Shown piece after piece: positions 12,420-24,000 of a stretch of DNA of 64,000 nt (the stretch's first letter is position 1; each line of letters starts with the position of its first letter). The notes beneath the pieces are model-generated. The model did no database searches, had not been told where the DNA came from, and worked only from the letters and a program-made list of their open reading frames with translations. The position numbers were made by a program, and so were the translations under genes. The stretch comes from Pristionchus mayeri (lineage: Eukaryota; Nematoda; Chromadorea; Rhabditida; Neodiplogasteridae). The stretch spans positions 44,072,044 to 44,136,043 of the forward strand of contig BTRK01000003.1 of NCBI GenBank assembly GCA_036245805.1, read 5' to 3'.

Positions 12420-12648
12420 TTGCGTCTCGATATTTTTTTATTAATTTGATCTGTGATGATGGTTCTGAATTTCATGTAATAAATGTACACATGCAACCGG
12501 TTATCGCATTTCAAGCAGACGACCTGATTTCTAAGGCCTCTCTTGGTCTCCAAGCTTCTCAGCAATGGGGAAGGGAGAAATGGGAGCGAGGGATTGGTGA
12601 AGTGTGAGAGGGCCAGAGGCTTTCCTTCCTTCGCGGTGTCATGGGGAG

Positions 12649-12754
12649 TAGAGTGCGCTATTCGGGTAGTGGTCTCTTCATTTCCCACACTATCTCGACC
12701 GGTCGAGTGGTGAGATGCGAAATGAAGAGACCATTACCCGAATAGCGCACTCTA
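12649..12754. mobile_element. hAT-type hairpin MITE with perfect 8-bp duplication
   Basis: Palindrome from TAGAGTGCGCTATTCGGGTA to its complement, central loop CTCGACCGGTCGAG, flanked by ATGGGGAG on both sides (12641-12648 and 12755-12762). The TAGAG start and 8-bp duplication are hAT hallmarks. This is the clearest reference copy for the TAGAGTKCG hairpins across the window. Confidence 0.9.
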
Positions 12755-14269
12755 ATGGGGAGCACGCCACGCGACTGACGTATTGTTTAGAAGTACTCAA
12801 CGGACTCAAGCCACCCTACATTTAAATATATTATTTGCTAGTGTCTGCATTTTCCACCTTTTTGTGTGCAAATTTTTTATCTTACTCCAATCTTTCATTG
12901 CTGTTTATAATTACGGCTCAATTTTAGTCATATTTATGCACCCCGATTTTTAGCGTGAACCTATTCTAGATTCCTACCCGATCTCCTTTTCGCACGCCAA
13001 GATCATCAGTGCCGAACAACATCAAAAGTTAGTTTTTTTATTGAATTCAAATATCGATTGTAATGCAGAATCAAGACTGTTCCAGTAGTAGACAATATTT
13101 ATTTCCTTCTCACGCGTCACGCGTCCGTTTCAAGAATGATAAGCCACTACAGGATGGTTATCTGTATGTTGCCTACAAGTTCTATTAAATTACAAGCTAT
13201 CACACAGAGTCCTATCTGGATTGTGTCTCGGGACCGACATGGTCAACAGTTGCATTCGTCTGTGGACTCGGAGGCTGTGGATTTGAGCACTGTATATGGA
13301 ATGTTAATGCACTTGGAGGAATAATAAGCCTCATTAACTGACGACCACCAATGTTCTTACGACCCTTCTCACTTGTTTGTAATTGCAGAACTCAAAAAAT
13401 ATTTGAATGTATCACAATAATATCCAATTGGAAATTATCGTTCAAGACATACATATTCTTCCTCTTATCCCTTTCTTAGTTCTTCGTAATCTATAAGAAA
13501 CGTAACATTGGTCTGGTTGGCTGTTACTATGAAGAGATTCACTGGAAGTGATCTACTTGCGTCTGAGATACTTTCTTACTCCTAGAAACTAATAATAGAA
13601 TAGAAGTTGGGAGACGAATACCTGCGGCTTTCGGATGAGCTAAAAAATGCGCGGCAATTCGAGATTAACAAGATACAACATTTACTAAATCACAGTTGGA
13701 TGTAATTTGAAATTTTCCACATGTTACAAAAAAGGATGTAAAAACATGTGCAATTTGGTGTGTTGTTGAATATCAAGCAGAAAATCTGATTTCTGAGTCC
13801 TCTAGTGGTCTCCCAGCTACTCACCAATGGTTAAAAGTGAGGGAGGGGAAGGAGGAGAGGTGGGGAAGAGAGAGAGAGGGCCAGAGGTCCTTCCTTTCCA
13901 ATGTCATAGCTAGTAGAAAAAGGCCAGATTGACATTTGTGAAACGCGATAATCGCGCCGTTTCGAAATGCTATACTGGCTCATGCATATGTGCATGTCAC
14001 ATCCTTCAATGCTGAAGCCACACTGAATTTACCCTCTTTGCATTTTTTTTTTTTTTTTCACATATCACGCTTCTGATCCAGTTCAACTCATGCTCACACG
14101 TATAATGAAGCTATGAATATTCCAGATTCATAGCCGATCTCGTGGTTTCATGTAGCACCATGCGTATGCCAGGAATACTGAATAATTCGTTGGGATTTGA
14201 ACTACTAATATAGGACTAAGACTGGTACAGATCGTCGCCAATCGATTGTCTGCTTACAAGTTTCTCTCC

Positions 14270-15310
14270 AAAGCAATATGAGCCCGGTTGCGTAAGAATC
14301 AAACAAGGTCTGGCACAGCGATTTTTCGAAAACTTGAGGAAAGGGGTTCTCGAAGGTGCTGATCATCGTGGTCAACTTCATTTTGCACCATCTCGACCGG
14401 TTGAGCCAGGCTGCATGTAGGCTGCACCTACGTTTTCGTCGATAACTCTGCAACCGATTGAGGAATCAACTTCAAATTTGTACAGTAGGTAAAACTCACT
14501 AAGAATTAATCAGATGTTGCTAATTATTTAATTTTGTTAATTGTAAAAAATGGGAAAATTTGGATCTCGAATATAAAATTCGGGTAAGGTTAGTGCAACA
14601 CATAGAAAAATGCGCAATTTTCCAAGGATCATTTTTCGTACGCATAGTTGGGGAAACAAGCTTATCGGTTTTTTGCTACGTTTAGTTTTATACTGCATTT
14701 TCGACTCTTCACCGCACTAATTGAGCGGAGAGTGAGAAATGAGAATAAGTTTCACTGCCAACTATACCCTCGTGATCACTCGCATCGAGATAATTGGATC
14801 TGAGTGTATAGTTGGCAGTGAAACTCATTCTCATTTCTCACTCTCCGCTCAATCAGTGCGGTGAAGAGTCGAAAATGCATTATAAAACTAAACGTTGCTA
14901 AAAACCGATAAGCTTGTTTCCCCAACTATGCGCACGAAAAATTATCCTTGGAAAATTGCGCATATTTCTATGTATTTCGCTAACCTTACCCGAATTTTAT
15001 ATTCGAGATCCAAATTTTCCCATTTTTTACATTTAACAAAATTAAATAATTGGCATAATCTGATTAATGGTAGTGAGATTTACCTACTGTACAAATTTGA
15101 AGTTGATTCCTCAATCGGTTGCAGAGTTATCGACGAAAACGTAGGTGCAGCCTACATGCAGCCTGGCTCAACCGGTCGAGATGGTGCAAAATGAAGTTGA
15201 CCACGATGATCAGCACACGGCTCATTAGCGCAATGAAGAAACAAACTTGAAAGACACGCGGCGCATAGCTGACTTTGTTCGAGTCTTACGCAACCAGCCT
15301 CATATCACTA
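14270..15310. mobile_element. Foldback element, about 0.85-1.0 kb
   Basis: A long inverted repeat centred near 14790. The left arm runs from TGCTGATCATCGTGGTCAAC (14357) and the right arm ends in its complement at 15213. Weaker outer arms (GGTTGCGTAAGA near 14287, complement near 15295) suggest an older host repeat or longer termini. Arms are roughly 90-95% alike by eye. No transposase frame inside. Confidence 0.8.
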
Positions 15311-15921
15311 TCGCGAAATGTAACATTCTGCTGCGTGTTTCAGCAAATTAGTATCTTATTTATATTAAAGCAGCGTTTCATGTTTTAGGATCTATTCATA
15401 CATCCACGCGGTATCTTCCTGAGCCTTTCGACAGCATCCGACGCTGCGAAGCGTCAAAGGCGAATATGGCTTGGGCTGTCGTGTGCCAGTTTCTGGGAAT
15501 GCTGCGCGGATTCTATTTTAGTAACTTCAACATCACTAATGAGAAAAAAAGGAATAAATAAACAATTAAAATACATCGTCAGGCCGTTTAATCCTTTGCC
15601 TACTGCATCCTCTATAAAACACAACGTATCGGCGTGGTTGGTTGTTGCCGTGCAACACACACTGAGCAATAATCTGATTGCTTCTGAAATACTTTCCCGC
15701 TCATTGAAATTAAAGATAGAAAGGTTGGAGAGAAGTTGGGAGACAAATTTGCCAACATTTCGGACAAGCTAAGCGAAATGTATTGATGTGCGTGAAGATT
15801 CACATGAGACAGAAATGGGTTACAATTCTGTTCATACGATTCGAAATTTTTTTTGTAAATTTAAGTATTTCCACATCGAAGAATTGAATTTTGTAGTAAA
15901 CATTATTTAGTGTTCAAGGTT
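15311..15921. other. No gene seen
   Basis: Contains a block (GGTTGTTGCCGTGCA to TGGGAGACAAATTTG, 15630-15755) that is a diverged copy of sequence at 13505-13630 and 26725-26800, part of the family-Q repeat units. Confidence 0.4.
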
Positions 15922-16120
15922 CTAATCTGTATAATTATATGAGGCGAAAGTAGCAGGTTCAGTATCCTTAAATTCATTTATGATCGCTTCACTTGCTTCC
16001 GTCTCTTCGAGCCATTGTAGAATTTCTTTCTGTAAGAGATGTTGAGCACAGAGCAATGGAATTATAGTAGGATAAACGGGAAGTCGTCTCATGATTTCGC
16101 ACAATCTCTTGAGTGGTGGG
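15922..16120 (-). CDS. Possible terminal exon, unrecognised
   Basis: A minus-strand frame ending at 15922 encodes LKRLCEIMRRLPVYP, then about 45 more residues (ending FASYNYTD). It is rich in Leu, Glu and Ile, with plausible helices (LLCAQHLLQKEILQWLEE). The upstream end runs into a half-copy of a TAGAG-type MITE near 16105-16150, so the true splice acceptor is unclear. It could be the last exon of a decayed gene or chance. I do not recognise the family. Confidence 0.3.
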
Positions 16121-16622
16121 AGAGTGTAATGAAGAGACCATTTCGAATTAAAATAAAACAAAACCCACTTTGTATTTCGCTTTGAATGCATCGGGATTGC
16201 GAACGAGCACAGTTATTGGAGATCGTTTGCAGTTTGAAACGACAGCGTACTCGTACACTGTTTCCGGAGTTTCCGGTTAAATCCTTGCTCTCCGGACCGA
16301 CCTTGTAGATCCAGTCTTAAAGGAACTGCTGATTCGTTATACTAATTTGATAATGATCTGATGACCAACAGTTAGTTTTTAGCTAATTAATCACAAGTTG
16401 GAAATTTTTGAATGCAACTCACATGTAAGTATTGATCATGGACCCGTTTGGAAACATAGCTGCTTTAGGTCCCAGACTCCAGAGTTTCCGGACAGATTTA
16501 CTCACAGGACTAAGCATAGAATCCGGACGGGAGACTCGGAAATCAGTGAAATTGACAGAATGATGTCTGACGATTTTCGCTATCGTTTCTGGGCATTTTG
16601 AGCACTTCGAACCATTTTCCCA

Positions 16623-16895
16623 TTAACTTGCTGATTTCGAAGTTCTCGGTGACGTACGGTTCGTGAAAGTTAGAGCAAGCAGGGTCAAGGTGATCCCGGC
16701 GAAGTGGTGAATAACGAAGATAAAACTTTTGTGAATCGGGTGAGTCTGTCCTGGTCTTTGAAAGGCGTTCAGCCAGAATATTGTACAGCTGACGAAAAAC
16801 TGGACACTATCTTGTCCCGTGATGGAAATGGATGCAGCAGATGCAGGAACAATAGCTTCGAGGAGAAGGAAAACGAAGTTGACGGCAATGATCAT
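16623..16895 (-). CDS. Possible multi-pass membrane protein fragment
   Basis: An ATG-started frame of 90 codons with hydrophobic segments near residues 2-20 (MIIAVNFVFLLLEAIVPASA), 32-44 (FFVSCTIFWLNAF) and 57-76 (FIFVIHHFAGITLTLLALTF). The first segment could be a signal peptide or a membrane span. No neighbouring exons or family motif were found. It may be part of a decayed 7TM gene or a chance frame. Confidence 0.25.
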   Translation of the reverse strand: MIIAVNFVFLLLEAIVPASAASISITGQDSVQFFVSCTIFWLNAFQRPGQTHPIHKSFIFVIHHFAGITLTLLALTFTNRTSPRTSKSAS

Positions 16896-18079
16896 TGGAA
16901 TGGAAAATGTGGGACGACTAGGTATACGTGTGCTATAAGAGGCAGTATTCCGACGAAAATTCGATGATATTCGTCACAATTCTTAATTTTTCAATTTTTC
17001 GAATTTTTCGAGTAGTGTAGAATTCGGATTTCGAATTCAGTCTTATAATGATTTACTGAGAATAGTTAGGGGACATCATTGGTTAACTCTCAAGTGATTT
17101 GGAGAGCATCCGATAAAATTTTACTTTTTTTTGAAAAAATGAAAAAAAAATGATAAAAAATGAGGAAAAACTTTTAAAAAATGGAAATAAAGTGACTCAA
17201 TACATTCAGTTGACATCAATTACGAATCAGAAGTAATCTAAAAACAATGGGAGGTAAAAATTTCGCAATGTGCGAAAATGAGGTTGCATGTGTGTGGTGG
17301 AAAAGGCGAGGTTCAACAAGTTTGCCTCGAAAAAAAGGGGAATATGTACGCGAAAATTTACGATTTTAAAAGTGTTTCCGGAGTAAAAAAGCATGTAGAA
17401 TTCGAATCCGTAGAGATCTCATTAAAGTTAAGAAGAAAATTTTTCAGGAACTGAAATTTACGACAATTTTGGAATCGAAAAAATGATTTTTTGAGAAAAA
17501 GTGTATTTCAAATGCGTTTCTCGGTGGTCTTCGCAACAGTAAAGTTGTTCTCCTCGTTGTTTCTGTGTTTGCTGAAATTCCTACTCAATTTTGAAGGATT
17601 TTATGACCTTTTGAATTTTCAAAATTTTTAGAGCCGGCTTTTAGGTACTTTTCAAATCCCGGCTCCACAAAGCTAAATTTTAATTTCTTGACTATAGATG
17701 CATCCACCACCGATGTGGGGATGAGATTGAAGCACTTTGAACAGTTTGTATATGGCCACCTGCGATATCTCAGAAGACGCGTGTTAGAAGCATATTAGGC
17801 GGAACATTTCGAAGTTTTCTGCCTCGAGCAATGATCAGAAATTTCTTATTTTCACTGGCTTCTCCTGTTGTCGTGGTGAACTTTGCAATTATCGCATAAA
17901 GTATGATTACGCAAAACTAATAAGTGAGAATGTGGGAAAAGTCGAGCACACGAAGCTCTTCTAGCACATATTCCCTGATAGGTCAGTTCGGCTAACCATG
18001 TTGCAGTCTCTAATTATATCACACCTTCTCCTTGGGCAGTTCGGCAGGCGTAATTAATATGTTTATCAAACATCGTTAC
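16896..18079. other. AT-rich, no intact gene; one family-Q relic
   Basis: Mostly low-complexity A/T-rich sequence (17100-17480). The only gene-like content is the family-Q fragment at 17855-17964. Confidence 0.4.
17855..17964 (+). pseudogene. Family-Q cysteine-exon relic
   Basis: FSCCRGELCNYRIKYDYAK, then LISENVGKVEHTKLF and TAG. It aligns with FCCCRGELCNDDRKYTYKR and KFDHTKFF of the gene at 9750-11254. One of the three adjacent cysteines is replaced and a stop truncates the tail. It lies immediately downstream of P1. Confidence 0.65.
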
Positions 18080-21000
18080 TTAAACGCGTCTGAGACAATA
18101 CAAGCCAACCACGAGACAGCCGTTAAGGTAGATCCGCTCGTTTTTCTTCATGAAATAAGGCCAGCTTTGATGCTAAAATAAGCGCGATTTTTTACATATT
18201 TCTTCTTCCACTTGATCATTTATTCGATTTGTCGTAATTTAGGAACTGTGTAAAGTAGAGTTCGAAATATGAGATCACTAGACCGGTTGAGCGGTGAGAG
18301 AGTACACGAAATGAAGAGACGACTATCTCATATTTCGAACTCTCGTGTAAAGTATTGATGAAGATACCTGCAGATTCTTCGTCTTCTCGTAATAAAGAAT
18401 GAACGACTTCACTCCTGAGGCAGATTTGATAGTCCGATCGTGCGCGCAATGGCTGTTGTCATGATAGCGAGTCTGAATGTAGAGATATCCTGAATTTTCG
18501 AATGTTTCAAAATCAATAATCTCTGCTTTGCCTGCATTCTCCCCGAAATCACATGTGTAGACGCCCTGGTAGATTGGGTGTCGGTCGAATTCTCCCGCGA
18601 AACATGTGAGATCTGCGTTTTGGACTTGTGCCACCATCTCAGAAATTCCCACATTCTCTCGACCGGCCAACATGCGATAGAGTGCGAAATGAAGAGGCCG
18701 TGGAATCGGCTCCCAAACACTACTTGTCATTAACTAATTATCAAATAATAATTAGTTAACAGGAAAAAATAGGGAGAGTAATCATTTTGATTACTCTCGT
18801 AATCATTTTGATTACTCTCTGCGAAGAGGGCGGTGTGAGAGAGAATTCTCTTGTTGAAAATATTGTTCAAATAATAAGGAAAAGTAAATTTAGGCAAAAG
18901 TGGCGTCTAAGTGTCTGTATTTTTTACACAAACCACTTATTCGAAAGCTCTTGATGAGCTGCGTCCACTGTGACAATTTTGTTTGCCCCTTTACCTACAT
19001 TTCTGAGAAAAGTGGCAATGAATGTAACACCGTTAAAATTGACTTTCATGAAAAAAAGGTTTGCATGGGTCGATAGAGCACGAAAAGTTACTGGGGGTCA
19101 CTCAGAGAGGTATTTTCATCTACCTATCACCAGAATCGGAAAAAAACGATGTGAAAGTAGGAGCAGCCGATAACCGACCCGGTGTAGAAAGCTCCAAAAT
19201 GAAGTATGCAAATTGAGGCTTTGGGGGTGAGTCAGACATGCCTTAGGATGATCAAAACCGGTAAGAACCCATTTGCCGATTTTCCCTCCATTCCCTAGAT
19301 TTGCGATTCTAGCTCGATTCTCTCGTGAGAGGCGTGATATACGCTCGAGACCTTGTTTTGGTTGTCTTCATTGTTTTACGTTCCTAGTAAATACGTGTTG
19401 CTCTGTGTGAAACTTGCCTGGTGAGAAAAGCACTCCACACAACTGCTGACTTCTCTAAAGTCGGGCCTTTTCCATAGAGGAACACGAAGATCCTTTCTGG
19501 AATGTCAGAGTATTTACTGGTTCATTTATTTTTTAAAGATTTTTTTTAGTTATGAATTTTTGTAGTTCAAATTCTACATAGTTCTTTTCAATGAGTGGCC
19601 AAAATAATCAGGGAATAGAAATACGATACAATATATTGATTGGTTAAACTCACTCAACATCGGGATAGAAATTCGGTGGTAGAAATTTGGGGAGGGTAAG
19701 ATCCGTCTCAACTATGCAGTAAAATCCGATAACAAGGCAGTTGGAGGAACTGAATGAAATGAATTTTCGTGCATTCTAATGCATATGCATACATCTCCCA
19801 AATTCGATCGTCCTTCTCGTAGAAAGATCCCTTATTTCCATCTCGCTTTAAAGTTTTCATCTTTTCGTACGCTACTAAGTACGATTTAATGCCTTTTGAG
19901 TAGCGCAACGAGATGTCGTCTAGGCGTTGACACTAATGATGCCAAAAGGGCGCGAGCCCTCCTCGTTTCACACGCTCTCTCACCGGTCACACAGAGCGAG
20001 AGAGCGTGTGAAACGAGGAGAGCGCGCGCCGTTTTGGCATCTCTAACTTTTCGGACTATTATTCTTGTTCCACTTTTCTGCATACGGCTGACAGGCGTAC
20101 GGCTGAAATCATCGCCGAATATATGATGAATGCTATTTTCAAATATACTGTATGGGCGCTTATGATCGTTTGTCAAGTTAGCATCTCGAACCTCTCTTCA
20201 TCCTCAACTAAACAAGGCGTGTTTTGTCGATTCCGTTTCAATTCAATATTCAGCACTGAATTTATCAGCGATGCGTAAAACTAACTGCCCATTCATATGA
20301 TTATATCCATTCCTGTAAGAGAATATCGAAAGCCTCACCGCTTGCTCCATAGAGCGAGCTGTCATCTTGGCAGTTCGTAGGTCGTCAGAATCCTTTGAAA
20401 AGGCACGGAAATACGTGTCTGAAAAGAACTAATAAGGCTCAACTCTTTTGGATAATTGAAGACATTTTTTCAATATATGAGACTTCTTCGTCTAAGGCAT
20501 ATTTTCGAGTCTCAGACGTTATACCTCCCTCTCCCGAGAGACGTAGTCGTGTAGGCATAGCAATTTATATAACGAATGGAAGCTAGTTTTGAAGTACAAT
20601 CCAGTGTCCCAAAAACGCGCAATTTTGGGACACAGGCCCGAGGCTTGTAGCCTTGATACTTTAAAAGGGCCGACGTTACTTGCACACGTTGGCGGAGTTG
20701 GAGAGAATTGCAGGAATCGCTCTTCACACTGACAAAAGAGATCCGTTGAATTGTCAGCAACAAAGCATTCCTGCAATTAAACTGCATGATGGAAGGAAAA
20801 TTGTATGTATACAAAATACTTCTTAAGGATAGGGAAAGAGTACTTTCTAAGAAAACGCGGTTGGTTGTTTCGGTCCTTGGTCGTATTCAACCAACCCCCC
20901 CCCCTGAAATATGATCAATAGAACCATCCACAATGCTGATGATGACCCTCTCACAATAAATCGTTCCCATTATAATTGGCTGATATTTCACTCTCGCAGT

Positions 21001-24000
21001 TAGTGTTGACATCGTATTATTGTATAATAATTCGTCCCACTAATTATGGATATCGTCCAATATTTCTTCTCAAATGCCAACAAAGGATTTTACTACTTTT
21101 TTCAAATAATTTGAAATTGTGCTCACATTTTAACAGTTTAGTGTGAACAAATAACAAAAACTCACTTGTGTTAATGATGTATCACGGGTCTTCTGTAAGA
21201 ATGAAGGAAAATCAGCCCCTTTTGCCACCAGAAAAAAAAGTCATATTCACGGATTTCGATGAAATTTTTGTTTATTGATACTATTGAGGGTCCGAAGAAG
21301 TCCTATCCACTTGGTTTGGTCAAATTTGCTCATTATCGTTTTTTTTATCTACCCACCTGAAGTACTGTAACTCGGTCAATTTTGATCGTACACCAAACTT
21401 TTTTTGGTACTGTAAGTCGGTCAATTTTGATCGTACAGCAAACTTTTTTTGGCATTTTGCTCGTCTCGACGAGTCCTACAAATACCTCTTCAGTACTCCT
21501 TATCAAAAACGTGAGCATCGTGGACTTTTCCTCAAAAAACCGATTTTTCGATCGTAAATATCGATTTTTCTCGCCAGTCATATGAAATACCCCTCGATAT
21601 TATTTCACCTACCGATTCTGCGGATAAAATTAGGCAGGGTTTATGTTGATCAGTTTCCATATTTCGTTCCCCCGGATATCGATTTACTAAGTAGAGTCCG
21701 GAACATCGCAGTCGCATTTTTGCAAAATTCGCATTGTTGTTCATATTTCAGTTCAAAACGGTGCTCTTGCAAAAATAAAGAGTGAATTCGAAAGCGCTCG
21801 ATGATTCCGACAAAACATTTTGTAAGGGCATAAGCGATAACTTTGCTTGTTTTCGAGTTATTTGCGGAAACAAAGAAAATGCAAAAATGCAAAGCTGTTC
21901 GTGTGCATGCATTGACTTAAGTTTTTCGCAAATAACTCGAAAACAAGCAAACTTATCGCTTATGCCCTCAGGAAATGTTTTGTCGGAATCATCGAGAGCT
22001 TTCGAATTCACTCTTTACTTTTGCAAGAGCACCGTTTTGAACTGAAATATGAACAAAAATGCGAATTTTGCAAAAATGCGACTATGTTCCGGACTCTACT
22101 TAGTAAATCGATATCCGGGGGAACGAAATATGGAAGCTGATCAACATAAACCCTGCCTAATTTTATCCGTAGAATCCGTAGGTGAAATAATATCGAGGGG
22201 TATATCATATGGCTGACGAGAAAAATCGATATTTACGATCGAAAAATCGGTTTTTTGGGGAAAGTCCACGATGCTGACGTTTTTGATAAGGAGTACCGAA
22301 GAGGTATTTGTAGGACTCGTCGAGACGAGCAAAATGCCAAAAAAAAGTTTGCTGTACGATCAAAATTGACCGACTTACAGTACTTCAGGTGGGTAGATCA
22401 AAAAAATCGATAATGAGCAAATTTGACCAAACCAAGTGGATAGGACTTCTTCGGACCCTCAATAGTATCAATAAACCAAGTTTCATCGAAATCCGTGAAT
22501 ATGATTTTTTTCTGGTGGCAGACCTTCCTGCATTCTTACAGAAGACCTGTGGTATCACATCTGTCACAGCTATCGACAGGGTAAATGTCCTCTCGCATGC
22601 TCTCGATAAGAAGCAGATTATCTCTGAAACGGTTATATTTCAGTTTTTACCTCTTCCCCTCCATTTCCCATTCTTACCCGCTACTGAATTGTTGCATGTC
22701 GTGAGTTGCCATAATGAGAAAACACAAAACTATGCAAGTAAATATGCTTTTTGTACGGATTTATGGGAACGAAAACATACTAATTGAAGTGTTCCCTTAT
22801 ATCCGTACAGAGTCAAAGGTATAGTAAAATGAGAAAAGGTGAATCTGACGGTATGCTATTCGGGTAGTGGTCCGTATCTAGTTCTGGCACCGTCTCCTCG
22901 CTCTTCCGCCTTTCGGTTATGCAGAAAAATCCATCCACATCAAAATGCATCTTCGCATGATCGCCCGTGCCCCTAAAAACACAGAATTTATGCCGGTATA
23001 ACGCTAGAAATATTTGTTTTGCATCTTTTGTCGGTTTGTTGCACACTCTCGCATAATGTTGAGAAAATGCATTATTGGTAATAACAGCAAATTTAGAGAA
23101 AAAATACGCTATTTTGAGCCGTTCACGAAGCGAGTAGAATGATGATATCGTAGATCGTTCACCCTTTTTGTACGTAGAAGCGAGTATCTAGAATATGTGT
23201 ACTTTTTATCACAAATAAAGTCGCGCTCATAAGTCAGTGTGGTCCTTGTGCATACAATTAGCAAATTTTAATTTATGTTTCTAAAAGTTACTTTTCACAA
23301 ATTTAATACAAACTAAAGTGGTATAAAATATATCTTAAATGCAACCTAAGAGTAGTATAGAAAGCGATTATATCTGAGCAAGTGGGCAAAGCTGGCGATG
23401 TCAGGATACGCTCACCCTATTATCCCTGTAAGGATACGCTCACCCTATTATCCCTCAGCAGCATATTCCATCGCGGATCGAACCAGAAAGAGCCGGATGG
23501 ATCAGTTGCACGGACTGTGTTTGAAGAAGCGGCTTCGGTGCCGTTCGCATGCACGAACAGTCGACCTGATATATTGAAATTTCAAATGTTTATCCGTTTC
23601 AAGCAAAATGTTAACTTTTAATAATATGATATTTTGATATGACTTATTTGCATCTAATGTTAGAATGTAGACAACTGCTACATTTATCAATTATAAAATC
23701 TAACTTTTTTGAGAGGCCTAATCCACAGAGATAAAGAAATCATTTAAAAAGATACCTGGTTTGTCACCGAAAGGGCACACATATTGCGCATTCGAAACTG
23801 CGTTGTAGACAAATTCGCCATGAACGCATTCGAGTTCGACTGAAATTATAAACTAACGATTTAAAAAAAAATAAAATAAAAACACTCCTATTGAACAAAA
23901 GCGAGAAAAGAGTTCTCCAAAAAGGACGAAAATTCGAAATACGATTTGGTGAAACTTTTTTTAAAATCAGTTTAAATCTCTATTGTTTTCCCAATATTCG

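Larger units (their letters stand above)
11255..14269. repeat. Tandem repeats downstream of family Q, with exon fragments
   Basis: A unit is repeated at about 11255-12300, 12357-13600 and 13770-14200, and again at 25620-26800. Shared landmarks, in order, are a Q last-exon end, a block with GACCTGATTTCTGA, CTAGTGGTCTC and GGGCCAGAGG, and then a CCAGATTC-TA-CGATCTC block. The units diverge by substitutions and indels. I see no intact gene in 11255-14269. Confidence 0.55.

Noticed and set aside
12401..12688. Minus-strand frame with a similar one at 25711-25899 (both contain NQVVCL)
   Set aside because: The similarity is explained by the repeated family-Q downstream unit and the frame at 12.4 kb runs into a MITE; no splice signals.
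18100..18180. Similar plus-strand frames at 18.1 and 41.6 kb (QANHET / QANNET)
   Set aside because: They are antisense to the homologous last exons of P1 and P2, which end with matching stops and carry the CLVVGLYC motif.
23403..23455. Resemblance of AGGGATAATAGGGT to a homing-endonuclease (I-SceI-like) site
   Set aside because: The repeat is a local duplication of an exon end and its donor; there is no endonuclease gene and several site positions differ.
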